Source: a virus
Strand: one strand, 5' to 3'
Virus record (IMG/VR): IMGVR_UViG_3300013126_004392
Location: 1-25,043 of that record
DNA: 25,043 bases
Shown in pieces: positions 6,660 through 15,678 of the stretch (position 1 is the stretch's first letter; every line of letters begins with the position of its first letter). The notes below the pieces were generated by a model. The model had not been told where the DNA came from. It did no database searches and saw only the letters and a program-made list of their open reading frames with translations. The translations under genes and the position numbers were made by a program.

Positions 6660-7892
6660 TCAATTTATTTGTTTAATGAATTTTCTCTCTGGAGAACCAT
6701 AAGGAGTGAAGTAAATTTCATGATACTTCATCAGATTCTCTTGCGTATCTAGCCAATAGTCTTCAGCCAATTTGCGAGCTTTTTTGCATTGGTCTATATA
6801 CGTAGAATTATTCTTGAGTGTAGCCTTGATGCAATCTATAAATTCATTGCCTTTGTTGTAGGCGTATTTAATGGGAGCGTCTTTATAGGTAACCAAATCA
6901 GGACAAACACAAGGAATTCCCAATGCTCCAGATTCAATTAATTTAATATTTGATTTGCATTTATTAAATTCGTTGTTTTGCAAACAAGCAAATGTCAATT
7001 GAGCACCTGATTTGTACATTGTTTCAGCAAATTCAGGTAGTTGAGTCCATGGAAAATATTTAATTTCTCCGCGATCAATAAACTGTTTTAAAGCAAAAGG
7101 GAATGATCCATAAAAATGCCACTGAAATTCAGTACGAGTTTTAATAATATCATTAACGACAAAGGCAAAATCGTCTTGCTGATTCGTTCTGTTTGCTACA
7201 TCAACGTGGGTTCCGGAAGCAAATATTGCTATAATAGGTTTCTTTTTATTTTTTTCGTATTTTTTACTAAGTTCTCCAAGATTATAGTATCTATCGAACC
7301 ACCACTTCATCAAATAATTTGGCACGGTTGTGACGTTTTTAAATCCTGTTTTATGAATAAAAAAATCTCTAAAATAATCTGTCGTTACAGTAACCTCATC
7401 CATCATAGATATAATCTCTTTGATGCTATTTTGAATAGTTGGGTCAGTAAAAGCATCTCTGTTCCGATTGTACATGGGAATGTCTTCAGCAAATACTACG
7501 TCATCAACTTCGTAAATTAATTTGAGCGGTTTCTGAGCAGAGATCTGTTTCAAAGATTTAATAAATTCTTTTTGAGTTGGAGTAGCTTGTCTCTGAACTT
7601 TTACCGCTTCCACTGTTTGATAAAATCTAGGATCTAGAATCATTGAAGTAGATTCTACTACACAAGCTTTTTGATATAAATTTAATAATAAATTAGGAGC
7701 TAAACATCTATAATAACCACAGCCTCCATAATCTGCTAAATAGTTTAAAGCTCTTTTAAGATTTGCTCCAGGTACCTCTGGAGGAGGAAGCGCAAGTCCC
7801 CTCGAAAGATACGTTTGAGCTGGAATTCCAAACGGAAGTCCGAGTGGAGCTCCCAAAACTTCTTTAAGACCATATTGTATAGGTGTAGCCAT
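6660..7892 (-). CDS. GT-B fold glycosyltransferase (GT4/GT1-like)
   Basis: A 410-residue probable glycosyltransferase. The N-terminal domain contains YGGCGYYRC (55-63) and YEVDD (127-131). The C-terminal domain contains the family pattern CKSNIKLIESGALGIPC (312-328), with the basic residues and glutamate that hold the nucleotide-sugar diphosphate in GT-B enzymes. The middle strand IIAIFASGT begins the second Rossmann domain, as expected. The first 45 residues are proline- and glycine-rich and may be a flexible or contact segment. It has no membrane segment. It sits between gp46 and gp43, away from the main sugar cluster, where many T4-like phages have the clamp and clamp-loader genes. Acceptor and donor are unknown. 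The start ATG is 33 bases after the gp46 stop, without a clear Shine-Dalgarno sequence. Confidence 0.82.
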   Translation of the reverse strand: MATPIQYGLKEVLGAPLGLPFGIPAQTYLSRGLALPPPEVPGANLKRALNYLADYGGCGYYRCLAPNLLLNLYQKACVVESTSMILDPRFYQTVEAVKVQRQATPTQKEFIKSLKQISAQKPLKLIYEVDDVVFAEDIPMYNRNRDAFTDPTIQNSIKEIISMMDEVTVTTDYFRDFFIHKTGFKNVTTVPNYLMKWWFDRYYNLGELSKKYEKNKKKPIIAIFASGTHVDVANRTNQQDDFAFVVNDIIKTRTEFQWHFYGSFPFALKQFIDRGEIKYFPWTQLPEFAETMYKSGAQLTFACLQNNEFNKCKSNIKLIESGALGIPCVCPDLVTYKDAPIKYAYNKGNEFIDCIKATLKNNSTYIDQCKKARKLAEDYWLDTQENLMKYHEIYFTPYGSPERKFIKQIN

Positions 7893-7925
7893 AATGTTAT
7901 ATTTAAAGTTGGTCGTTAAGTTCGT

Positions 7926-9722
7926 CTACGGTTGGATCGTAGAAATGCCATTCCTTTTAATGACGTGTATAGTATGTTCTGCTTTAGTAGTTACTTCTGG
8001 ACCTCTGTGAGTAATAATATAACAAGACTCGTTGTTCTCGTTATATCTTTCTCTCAAAACTCTTAAAGTAAGATAAACTCCTTTATCATCTAAAGAAGAA
8101 TCCAGTAATTCGTCATAAAATACTGTACTAAAGTTTACGTCTCCTTGTAAACGCCTTATGTCTGCAAAAGCAAATAAACACGCAAGATCTATTCTTTTCC
8201 GTTCTCCTCCAGAAAAATTAAAGTAGGATTTCGGGTTGGCATTTTCATCGATTATTTCTTCGTCGAAAAATTCATTAAACTGACACAGGCAATTAGCTTC
8301 TAATTTTTTAAGATATAAAGCAATCTGAGAATTTAGTACTTTAAGAATTTTTTTAACAATAAATGATTTAATCCCTTCTTCGGAAATAACAAACTTTACT
8401 GTTTCAAGAATATTTAATTCGTTGTTGAGTTTGTCCACGTTGGCATTTGATTGCTCCACATTGGTTTTTAAAGCACTAACTTTACCTTTTAATTCGTTGT
8501 TCTGCTCTTTAGAGGCAACGGTTAACTCATCATTCGTTTCTTTTATGTGTTTTGAAATAAAAGCAATGCTAGTTTGTATGTGAGCGTTATCAGCAACTTG
8601 TTGTTGATATTGAGCTTTTTTGGCCTCTTCCTCTTTAATTGTCTGTTTTAATGACTCTATTTCTGTAATTCCTGATGTCTTTGTTTCTTCTAACTTGGAT
8701 ATTACTTTGTTGTACTTTTTGATCGAACTTTCGTGTTTAGTAATTAGCCCATTTACATGATCTACGTGATCTGTGGAATAAGTTCGCGAGCAAGTAGGAC
8801 AAGAGTCTTTATTTGTTTGAAGGCTTTTGATTTGCTTGGTTTCTGAATTAATCTCCGCTTGAGCTTGAAATATGCTTTTTTCGATTTGTTGCAATTTAGC
8901 ATGCAATTGTTCCAAGTTTGTTTTGTACAAATCGAGCTGTTGATCAGAACAAGACAAATCTCTAGTTCCAGTCGAAACTAGCTTTGTTTGCAAATGCATT
9001 AGATCGTTTTCGAGATTGATTTTTTTAGTTTTCAATTTTTCAATACGTTCTTGAGCAATACTTTCGTAGTTGTCTAGTTGAGTTTGATTGAAAACAAGCT
9101 CGTTTTGTTGTTGTTCAAGTTTAGTATATGCTATTTCGTAATCTTTTTTAGCAATGCTGTAATCATCTCGAGCCTTTAAAACCATTTCCGTAAAAACTTC
9201 CATACCCAACACACTCTCAATAAACTTACGCTTATCTGTTTTTGGCAATGCCATAAACGGCAATGCATTATTGATGGACATTATTACGGAATTTTGAAAA
9301 ACAGTAGAAGGCGTTCGAATAATTTGCTGAATTAGATTATTTGTTTTGACTAAAGTTGACCGAGTTATTTCTTCTCCGTTTTTGAAAAGCTGACACTTCG
9401 TCGGATTTAGTTTTCTTTGAATTTCATAAGAATCAATTATGTTATTGTAAAGTACGTCAAAAGTCAAAGACACTTCGCACTTGCCTTTAGTTAAACTGTT
9501 TTGTACATGATCTTTAGAAATTTCTCTAAGAGTTGCACCATACAAGGCATAGTATAAAAGCTCCGTAACAGAACTTTTGCCAGCACCGTTTTTTGAATCT
9601 TCTTTATCGAAATTTGTACCGACTATTGCATTTACTCCTGCTTTTAATTCAATTTTTACTGGACTGTTGCCGAACGACAAAAAGTTTTTGCCTTCGAGCG
9701 TTTTAAACGTAATAACTTTCAT
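7926..9722 (-). CDS. 46: Recombination endonuclease subunit gp46 (SbcC/Rad50-like)
   Basis: SMC-like ATPase partner of gp47. The complex resects DNA ends to start recombination-dependent replication and degrades host DNA. The N-terminal ATPase half has NFLSFGNSP and a P-loop ending NGAGKS (45-50). It is stretched by an acidic insert compared with cellular Rad50. Two long glutamine/lysine-rich coiled-coil arms flank the zinc hook CPTC (Cys308, Cys311). The C-terminal half has the ABC signature FSGGE (503-507) and the Walker B motif TVFYDELLD (Asp537, Glu538). All catalytic elements are intact. Length is 598 residues (T4 gp46 is 560). Its usual neighbour gp47 is over 12 kb upstream, across the sugar cluster. 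The start ATG at 9722 follows a six-codon reading frame (MYRGRA) whose TAA overlaps it. Confidence 0.95.
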   Translation of the reverse strand: MKVITFKTLEGKNFLSFGNSPVKIELKAGVNAIVGTNFDKEDSKNGAGKSSVTELLYYALYGATLREISKDHVQNSLTKGKCEVSLTFDVLYNNIIDSYEIQRKLNPTKCQLFKNGEEITRSTLVKTNNLIQQIIRTPSTVFQNSVIMSINNALPFMALPKTDKRKFIESVLGMEVFTEMVLKARDDYSIAKKDYEIAYTKLEQQQNELVFNQTQLDNYESIAQERIEKLKTKKINLENDLMHLQTKLVSTGTRDLSCSDQQLDLYKTNLEQLHAKLQQIEKSIFQAQAEINSETKQIKSLQTNKDSCPTCSRTYSTDHVDHVNGLITKHESSIKKYNKVISKLEETKTSGITEIESLKQTIKEEEAKKAQYQQQVADNAHIQTSIAFISKHIKETNDELTVASKEQNNELKGKVSALKTNVEQSNANVDKLNNELNILETVKFVISEEGIKSFIVKKILKVLNSQIALYLKKLEANCLCQFNEFFDEEIIDENANPKSYFNFSGGERKRIDLACLFAFADIRRLQGDVNFSTVFYDELLDSSLDDKGVYLTLRVLRERYNENNESCYIITHRGPEVTTKAEHTIHVIKRNGISTIQP

Positions 9723-9761
9723 TATGCACGACCACGATACATGAAGACAACCAATAATCTA

Positions 9762-10547
9762 CTAAAAAGTCTGTAACAAACGATTTTTTGTCCTGGTAAT
9801 TCCTTCATACAAACCAATGTAATCTAACGGCAACCCTATAAAATTTCCTACATAAACATCGTTATTAACCGGTTTATCAAATTCAATATTTGGCTGTTTA
9901 AATAAACTTCTTATGTAGTTGGAAATGTCTACTAAAGATGGCTTGTTTTGATAGCAGCAATTGTAAATTTTTGGAAGATTGTGTATCTTTGTAGAGTTGA
10001 TGTAATAATCAATTACTTTTAACAAATCTTCCATGTAAAAAAAATCAAACAAACGATTGCAGTGTATTTCTGGAGTTTCGTTGTTGGCGCATTTTAATAT
10101 GTTATTTTTAATAAATCGAGTAGGAAGTTCATTTTCATCAAAAACAGCAAAAATACGTAGATTGTAGGCAGAATCTATATCTTGCATTAAGTTGTTAATA
10201 ACTTTTTTACTTAAACCGTATGGAGTTGTTGGATAATAAATCTCTGCTCCAGATCCAAAGCTTATAAATTTTGCGAACTTGTGTTTGTTTTCAATAAGAT
10301 TATCAAACATTAACAAGTTTTTAAATGTGTTTTGTTCCACGTCTTGTACTAGCCTACTGCCACCAGCAATAGCAGTGTGAATCACTACATCAAAATAATT
10401 ATTTTCAAAAAAACAATTAACCTTTTTCGTATCCGTCAAATCAAATACATTTCTGTTAAGGCCCGTAATTTTGTATTTTTTGGAAAACCGTTTTATAAAA
10501 CTTTGAGCAATATAACCATTACTTCCTGTAACTAATACTGACTTCAT
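9762..10547 (-). CDS. NAD(P)-dependent nucleotide-sugar reductase/epimerase (extended SDR)
   Basis: A 261-residue extended short-chain dehydrogenase. TGSNGYI at residues 7-13 is the glycine-rich dinucleotide loop. VVIHTAIAGGS (54-64) is the usual strand after the acidic loop, and YGLSK (110-114) is the catalytic Tyr-Lys pair. It is short for the family. The N-terminal half resembles dTDP-4-dehydrorhamnose reductases and GDP-fucose synthase-like reductases that finish deoxysugars, so reduction of a 4-keto sugar is a reasonable guess. The ATG at 10547 is preferred because it forms an ATGA overlap with the ThDP enzyme upstream. An in-frame ATG three codons earlier (10556) is the alternative. It is the last gene of the sugar cluster, 40 bases before gp46. 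Confidence 0.83.
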   Translation of the reverse strand: MKSVLVTGSNGYIAQSFIKRFSKKYKITGLNRNVFDLTDTKKVNCFFENNYFDVVIHTAIAGGSRLVQDVEQNTFKNLLMFDNLIENKHKFAKFISFGSGAEIYYPTTPYGLSKKVINNLMQDIDSAYNLRIFAVFDENELPTRFIKNNILKCANNETPEIHCNRLFDFFYMEDLLKVIDYYINSTKIHNLPKIYNCCYQNKPSLVDISNYIRSLFKQPNIEFDKPVNNDVYVGNFIGLPLDYIGLYEGITRTKNRLLQTF

Positions 10548-12289
10548 TCGATCCATTGAATGTTCTTTAGTTCTCCTGGAATAAATTTGCCGTCACTGCC
10601 GAGCTTTGCAACTACTTTTGGCTCATGAAACTCGTCTGGATCAGTAAAGACCTCACATACTGCTGGCCCAGAAAAGTTAAAAAACTTGGTCAACTCTTCG
10701 TCAATTTGGGTATGATTAGTTATTTTAAAATAAGGCAATTTATATGCTTTAAACAGATCTTCAAATACAGGAAAAGACACTCCGCTATTTTTTTCTGATG
10801 CTACAAACTTGCCTTTAAAAAAGGCTTTTTGGGATATTTTAATGGAAAGATATCCATCATTGTTCAACAAAATCAATTTAATAGGAAGATTGTAATGTTT
10901 CATTGTTTGTAATTCATGGACATTTAAATGCAAACTTCCATCTCCTTCTATACAAACAATGTTGTGATGAGAAGCAGCTCCAATTGCTGCCGGCAAACCA
11001 TACCCCATTGGAGCACATCCTGTGTTTGTGATTAATCTTTGGTTTTTTATTAAATTCATTACTTGCATCGTCACCACGTTTGCAGACCCATCACTGGTAA
11101 CAATATGATGATCTGCTGGAATGTGTTTTTGTAACTTTTCTATAAAATGATAATTGCTAACAAAATTTGTTTTGTTTCTATGTTTGTCTAAAACGGTTGG
11201 GGAAGACTTTTTGAGAGTTAAGCAACGATCCAACCATTCAACAGATGGTTTAGGAATGCTTTCTGTTTTTAACTTAGATATAAATTCCTTTGCATCTGAA
11301 CAAATTTTGAGATCTGGATATAAAGTATTTTTATTGAGTTCAGCTTGATCTATATCTACATAACATTTAAACGCCTGTTGTGCAAACCCTTTAAAGTTAT
11401 AGCCTGTTTGTCTGACGTACAATCTACTTCCTACCGATAAAAGAAAATCACATTCGCTTAATAAGTTGTTAGCGCATATTTGTGCGTGAGTTCCAAAGCG
11501 GCCACAATAGAGCTCATATTCAGATGTAACCACATCATTGCCGTTTACCGCTGAAATTACAGGAATATGTGATTGTTGAATTAGCTCATGTAATTCGTTT
11601 ATAGCTCCGCTTAAACGTATTCCGTTTCCTACAACCAATAACGGCTTTTTGCTACTCTTCCATGCGTGCATAAGAGTATCAATATCATGCTTAGAAGGAG
11701 AAGGTTTATAAACATTGTTTGCCTTCCACTCATCTGAGGCTCCAATTAAAGAATTTACATCGATGTCTACTGATTGAACGTTTAATGGAATATCCAGCCA
11801 CACAGGCCCTGGTCTGCCAGTTGTTGCCAACAAACAAGCTTTCTCTAAATGTTCTTTTATAGTCGAAGGATCATTCACTTGCTCTGAGTATTTGGTCATG
11901 TTTTTGACTGTTTGTATAATGTCAAATTCTTGATCTCCTAATTGTCTCAAAGGTTGCTTAGTAAAACTGGTAGTCATTTCTTTATTGACTTGACCACTCA
12001 ACACAATAACAGGAATTGAATCCAGCCAACTGCACAAAACTCCGGTAATTGCATTAGTGCCTCCCGGACCGCTTGTTACAACGCAAGCCCCAAGTTTATT
12101 GTTGATTCTAGCGTAGCCTTCTGCTGCAATTGCTGCCGCTTGCTCGTGATGGGTTGCAACGTACTTTACTCCATCCGTATTTCCTAGACTGTCTATTAAA
12201 AAAATACAACCTCCTCCGGACACCGTAAAAACAGTATCTACTTGATATGTATCTCTCAAAAATTGAATGACGTAATCAGAAACTCTCAT
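10544..12289 (-). CDS. Thiamine diphosphate-dependent enzyme, acetolactate synthase-like
   Basis: A 581-residue ThDP enzyme of the pyruvate oxidase/acetolactate synthase superfamily, with all three domains. The N-terminal Pyr domain has the activating glutamate in HHEQAAA (Glu49) and SGPGGTNAITGV. There is a central domain, and a C-terminal PP domain with GDGSLHLNVHE (449-459) and Asn476-Asn477, the standard GDG-to-NN spacing for Mg-ThDP binding. Such enzymes join a two-carbon unit from pyruvate to a carbonyl acceptor. In polysaccharide clusters, relatives such as YerE attach it to a keto-sugar to make branched sugars (yersiniose). The position here beside a sugar 3-dehydratase, rather than beside ilv genes, favours a sugar role, but true acetolactate synthesis or cyclic dione cleavage is not excluded. 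It overlaps its neighbours by 14 bases upstream and 4 downstream. Confidence 0.88.
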   Translation of the reverse strand: MRVSDYVIQFLRDTYQVDTVFTVSGGGCIFLIDSLGNTDGVKYVATHHEQAAAIAAEGYARINNKLGACVVTSGPGGTNAITGVLCSWLDSIPVIVLSGQVNKEMTTSFTKQPLRQLGDQEFDIIQTVKNMTKYSEQVNDPSTIKEHLEKACLLATTGRPGPVWLDIPLNVQSVDIDVNSLIGASDEWKANNVYKPSPSKHDIDTLMHAWKSSKKPLLVVGNGIRLSGAINELHELIQQSHIPVISAVNGNDVVTSEYELYCGRFGTHAQICANNLLSECDFLLSVGSRLYVRQTGYNFKGFAQQAFKCYVDIDQAELNKNTLYPDLKICSDAKEFISKLKTESIPKPSVEWLDRCLTLKKSSPTVLDKHRNKTNFVSNYHFIEKLQKHIPADHHIVTSDGSANVVTMQVMNLIKNQRLITNTGCAPMGYGLPAAIGAASHHNIVCIEGDGSLHLNVHELQTMKHYNLPIKLILLNNDGYLSIKISQKAFFKGKFVASEKNSGVSFPVFEDLFKAYKLPYFKITNHTQIDEELTKFFNFSGPAVCEVFTDPDEFHEPKVVAKLGSDGKFIPGELKNIQWIE

Positions 12290-13295
12290 AAATTTGTCGA
12301 ATAGCTGTTTCTACTATATCCAATCTTTCAACGTTTTCAATGACGGGACAGTTATTAATTAAAACCATTGTTAGTTTACCTGTACTTTTTTTGTCAGCTT
12401 TTGTTGCAGCAAACAATTTATCAAATTCGAGCCAGGATGGATTAATATTTACTTTTGATTTACTAATTAGTTCTTTGCCTTTAATAATTGCGTCTTCGTA
12501 ATTAGGAACAACAAATCCATATAATTTGCTTATAGTTATTGCAACCATACACCCAATAATTACAGCCACTCCATGTGGTATTTTGTAATCAGAAGTGCTT
12601 TCTAAAGCGTGACCAAATGTATGTCCAAAATTTAAAAATTTTCTTTCAGCTTTATCGAACTCGTCTATTTCGATAGTATGCTTTTTAAAAAGTAACCCGT
12701 CATACACCATTTGCGAAATTTCGCTTGAAAAGTCAAATGTTTGAATTTTGTTTTGTAAAATGTAAAATTTGTATATTTCTCCTAGTCCACTAATAAAGTC
12801 TACGTTTGATAGAGTTGTTAAAAACTCAGAAACAATTAATATTTCTTTTGGTGGAAAAAAAGTCCCTAAAATGTTTTTTCTATTTTCGAAATTTATAGAA
12901 GTTTTTCCACCAATGCAACTATCTGCTTGAGCTAAAAGAGTAGTGGGAACTAAAGTGTACTCAATTCCTCTGCAAAATATGGACGCACAAAAACCAACAA
13001 CGTCCTGCAACACTCCTCCTCCTATAGCCAATATATGAGTAGATGTATTAGATTTACGTTCTAATAGTTTTTGTAAAATAACTTGCGAGCCTTCTATTGT
13101 TTTAGTAGTCTCGTTACATAAAACAGACACAGGCTTTAATTTGTCGAGTTCTGGAAAAAGTTTAAGAACCGTTTCGTCAATAAATACTACTACGTTTGTT
13201 TTATCTATATAACAATCCAACAAACTCTGAATAGTCTGCATGAAGGTTACGTCATAATTTCCAAAACGAGATTGTATTGTTAGTTTCTTGTACAT
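12276..13295 (-). CDS. 3-dehydroquinate synthase-like sugar phosphate cyclase
   Basis: A 339-residue NAD- and metal-dependent cyclase of the AroB superfamily. Seen: GGGVLQD (92-98) for NAD; VPTTLLAQADSCIGGKT (116-132), the strongly conserved active-site loop; GLGEIYKF with Glu173; NFGHTFGHALE with His225; and HGVAV with His241. The Glu/His/His set and spacing match the zinc ligands of dehydroquinate synthases. The superfamily also includes 2-epi-5-epi-valiolone, 2-deoxy-scyllo-inosose and aminoDHQ synthases. The substrate cannot be settled from these motifs. Because no other shikimate gene is nearby, a cyclitol-type precursor or other specialised product is as likely as dehydroquinate. The ATG has a good Shine-Dalgarno, GGAGGA, six bases upstream, inside the end of the preceding SDR gene, which it overlaps by 16 bases. 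Confidence 0.9.
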   Translation of the reverse strand: MYKKLTIQSRFGNYDVTFMQTIQSLLDCYIDKTNVVVFIDETVLKLFPELDKLKPVSVLCNETTKTIEGSQVILQKLLERKSNTSTHILAIGGGVLQDVVGFCASIFCRGIEYTLVPTTLLAQADSCIGGKTSINFENRKNILGTFFPPKEILIVSEFLTTLSNVDFISGLGEIYKFYILQNKIQTFDFSSEISQMVYDGLLFKKHTIEIDEFDKAERKFLNFGHTFGHALESTSDYKIPHGVAVIIGCMVAITISKLYGFVVPNYEDAIIKGKELISKSKVNINPSWLEFDKLFAATKADKKSTGKLTMVLINNCPVIENVERLDIVETAIRQIYESF

Positions 13296-13915
13296 AAAAA
13301 TCCTCCATCTATGATAATATTTTGTCCGCTAATAAAGGTATTCTCTATGGTTAAAAAATACACAAGATTGGCAACTTCTTCTGGAGTTCCGAGTCTATTA
13401 ATTGGAGTACTTTGAATTAAAGCATTTATCTGTTCTAAATTATTGTTTTGCTTGGTCATGTCTGTCATTATAAAACCAGGGGAAACAGTGTTAGACAAAA
13501 TGTTGTATTTTGAATATTCTGACGTCAAAGATTTGCTGAGCTCGTGTATAGCTGATTTACTTGCACTATAAGCATGCCTTAATGCTTTAGATTGCTTTGT
13601 CCAAATACTTCCAATATTAACTATTCTGCCATAACACTTTTCTTTCATATAAGGCAAACATTGCTGAACTATTTTAAGAGGAGAAAAATAATTGACTTTC
13701 ATAACCGACTCAGCTGTTGCGTTTTCAATGTTAGACAGTACGTTAATACCTGCATTGTTGATAACGATATCAAAATTTGCTTTTGGTAAAATAAAATCAG
13801 TACTTAAATTTAACTCAGCTCTCGTTGGAGCCCAAACATCGTGACCTTTTGAATTAAACAATTTAGCAATAGAGTTACCAATCCCTCTTGAAGCTCCAGT
13901 AACAAGAACCTTCAT
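13280..13915 (-). CDS. Classical short-chain dehydrogenase/reductase (FabG-like)
   Basis: A 211-residue classical SDR. The cofactor loop is TGASRGIG (6-13), the structural motif NNAG is at 53-56, catalytic Ser103 is in NIGSIW, and YSASK (Tyr116, Lys120) is followed by a conserved SPGF. The C-terminal end, DGGF, is typical. It is slightly shorter than FabG (about 245). Substrate is unknown. In this setting it could reduce a keto group on a sugar or cyclitol made by the neighbouring cyclase or aldolase. The ATG at 13915 overlaps the stop of the aldolase-like gene by one base (TGATG). An in-frame GTG just before it (13918) is a less likely start. Confidence 0.9.
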   Translation of the reverse strand: MKVLVTGASRGIGNSIAKLFNSKGHDVWAPTRAELNLSTDFILPKANFDIVINNAGINVLSNIENATAESVMKVNYFSPLKIVQQCLPYMKEKCYGRIVNIGSIWTKQSKALRHAYSASKSAIHELSKSLTSEYSKYNILSNTVSPGFIMTDMTKQNNNLEQINALIQSTPINRLGTPEEVANLVYFLTIENTFISGQNIIIDGGFLCTRN

Positions 13916-14715
13916 CACTCTAAAGAAATAGATTGATTAATTCTATCTTGAATCATTTCTATTCTTTTAAGATCTTGATTTGCCTGAGTTAAATAAAATT
14001 CGTGCTTAGTTTTAAGCCATTCATATTCAAACATTTGACCTTTAGAAAGAGCCCTAGGCAAATTTTTAAGAGCAACCGAAGGATCATAAATTGCATATCT
14101 CGTTTCAAATTTGTCTAATAAACCTTCGGAATGCAATTTTTTAAGAAAAGGTAAGGAATCTGTAGAAACTGCTCCGCCCAAGCAAGCTTTTAATCCTTTT
14201 TCTTTAACTTTAGTAAATACGGTCGTAACCATATCCAATATTTGTTTGTCATTTACAAAGGACCGAGTTTTTTCCATTGAGGAAACCAAGTCTACCCTCC
14301 CGACTGTTACTCCGTAGAGTTGCTCGGATTCTAATGTGTTTAGTATATCATCTATTTTGTGAACCGCTCCTATAGTTTCAACGTTAATGTTTAACTGAAG
14401 AGAAGAAACAATATCGGCTGGAATGTAATTACTAACAGCTGCTATAAATTTTTTAAGACCAAAGCCCGATTCGATCATAGGGGCCACAATTCCCTTAACT
14501 CCAACAATCAAAGAATCCTTCAAATCTCTAATTGCTTCCGGGCCTCCTATCTTAAGGGTAATTTTTGTTCCGGCTTGATTGCAAATTTCTTTTAGACGAA
14601 TAGTTTCATATAACGTTGCTCCTTCGTCCTCAAAACTAGTTTTTATACCAACGAGACCATCAGTTTCAATCAATTCTTTTAAAATTTTAGCGCATTTAAA
14701 TTCTCTTGTATTCAT
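13915..14715 (-). CDS. HpcH/HpaI aldolase / citrate lyase-family protein
   Basis: A 266-residue TIM-barrel protein of the HpcH/HpaI class II aldolase and citrate lyase beta family, whose members make or break carbon-carbon bonds next to pyruvate-type enolates. Seen: FEDEGATLYE near the start, KIGGPEAIRDL (55-65), GIVAPMIES (75-83), NVETIGAV with Glu113, and VGRVDLVSSM with Asp142. The last two are candidates for the metal-binding acidic pair. The C-terminal 50 residues form a long charged helix unlike the swapped C-terminal helix of short HpaI enzymes. In the cluster it could supply or extend a carbon skeleton for the cyclase or the ThDP enzyme. That link is inference. It starts 4 bases after the dehydratase stop. 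Confidence 0.78.
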   Translation of the reverse strand: MNTREFKCAKILKELIETDGLVGIKTSFEDEGATLYETIRLKEICNQAGTKITLKIGGPEAIRDLKDSLIVGVKGIVAPMIESGFGLKKFIAAVSNYIPADIVSSLQLNINVETIGAVHKIDDILNTLESEQLYGVTVGRVDLVSSMEKTRSFVNDKQILDMVTTVFTKVKEKGLKACLGGAVSTDSLPFLKKLHSEGLLDKFETRYAIYDPSVALKNLPRALSKGQMFEYEWLKTKHEFYLTQANQDLKRIEMIQDRINQSISLE

Positions 14716-14718
14716 ATT

Positions 14719-15678
14719 TTACCAAATAAATTTTTGTTTATAATACTGTACAATCTTAGATATTTCAACGTCAAACTGTTTTTTAGGAGTCCATCCTAAA
14801 GCTTTTAGTTTATCGTCATTGAGTGCATACCGAATATCTTGTCCGGGACGGTTTGAAGAAAAATCTACAAATTGGTTAATGTCCCAGTTTTTTAATTCTA
14901 CATAACATTCAATTACTTTTTTAATTGCTTCGATGTTTTGTTGTTCGAATCCTCCAGCCACGTTATATATTTGCCCTGTAGCTCCGTTTTCGATTAGTGT
15001 AATTACTGCTTGTGCTGTATCTTCTGCATGAAGCCAGTTACGGTAGGGAGTGCCATTCAAATGCAAAGGAATTTTTTTGTTGAGATTTAAACATTTAACA
15101 GCTTTAGGAATTAATTTTTCGGTATATTGACCGATTCCATAGTTGTTTGTTGGGCGAAGAATAATGTAAGGTATATTGTGAGTTCTGCCCCAAGCAGTAA
15201 TTAACATATCAGCAGCTGCTTTACTTGCGCTGTATGGATTGCTTGGTTTAAGCATATCAGTTTCTGTATGCACTCCTTCGTGAATATCTCCGTACACCTC
15301 ATCAGTGCTGAAGTGAAGAAGGGTAGGCTTATGATTTGACTCCGCTCTGTACAATCGAATTAATTCTAATAAATTGTGAACTCCGTCAATATTAGATTTA
15401 ATAAATTCAGCACTACTTACAATGGAATTGCCAACATGCGTTTCTGCTGCTGTGTTAATAACAAAATCACACTCATACAAAAATCTTAAATCATTTATGT
15501 CGCAGTAAACAAACGAAAAATTTTCGTAAGAATTAAATTCTTTTAATAATGTTTTATTTGCTGCATATGTACATTTGTCTACTCCTTTTACGTACCAGCC
15601 TTTTTCGAGACACAATCGCGTAACATAAGAACCTATAAATCCTAAACAACCTGTTACATATACAACTTTTTTAGTCAT
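14719..15678 (-). CDS. RmlB-like nucleotide-sugar 4,6-dehydratase
   Basis: A 319-residue extended SDR close to dTDP-glucose 4,6-dehydratase, which converts NDP-glucose to NDP-4-keto-6-deoxyglucose. Seen: TGCLGFIGS (9-17), NTAAETHVGNSI (75-86), STDEVYGD (124-131) with the dehydratase-specific Asp126-Glu127, PYSASK with Tyr149 and Lys153, RPTNNYG (175-181), and RPGQDIRY late in the chain. The TDE triad and AAETHV favour the dTDP-type enzyme over the CDP-glucose type. It is a little shorter than bacterial RmlB (about 350). The product is the natural input for the 3-dehydratase at 16398-17714, although the best-known members of that family use CDP or GDP sugars. No nucleotidyltransferase is visible, so the activated sugar may come from the host. 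Confidence 0.9.
   Translation of the reverse strand: MTKKVVYVTGCLGFIGSYVTRLCLEKGWYVKGVDKCTYAANKTLLKEFNSYENFSFVYCDINDLRFLYECDFVINTAAETHVGNSIVSSAEFIKSNIDGVHNLLELIRLYRAESNHKPTLLHFSTDEVYGDIHEGVHTETDMLKPSNPYSASKAAADMLITAWGRTHNIPYIILRPTNNYGIGQYTEKLIPKAVKCLNLNKKIPLHLNGTPYRNWLHAEDTAQAVITLIENGATGQIYNVAGGFEQQNIEAIKKVIECYVELKNWDINQFVDFSSNRPGQDIRYALNDDKLKALGWTPKKQFDVEISKIVQYYKQKFIW

Noticed and set aside
7116-7520. 134-codon open frame on the plus strand
   Set aside because: It lies wholly within and antisense to a well-supported glycosyltransferase gene. The translation is low-complexity and lacks domains, as for the other plus-strand frames in the window.
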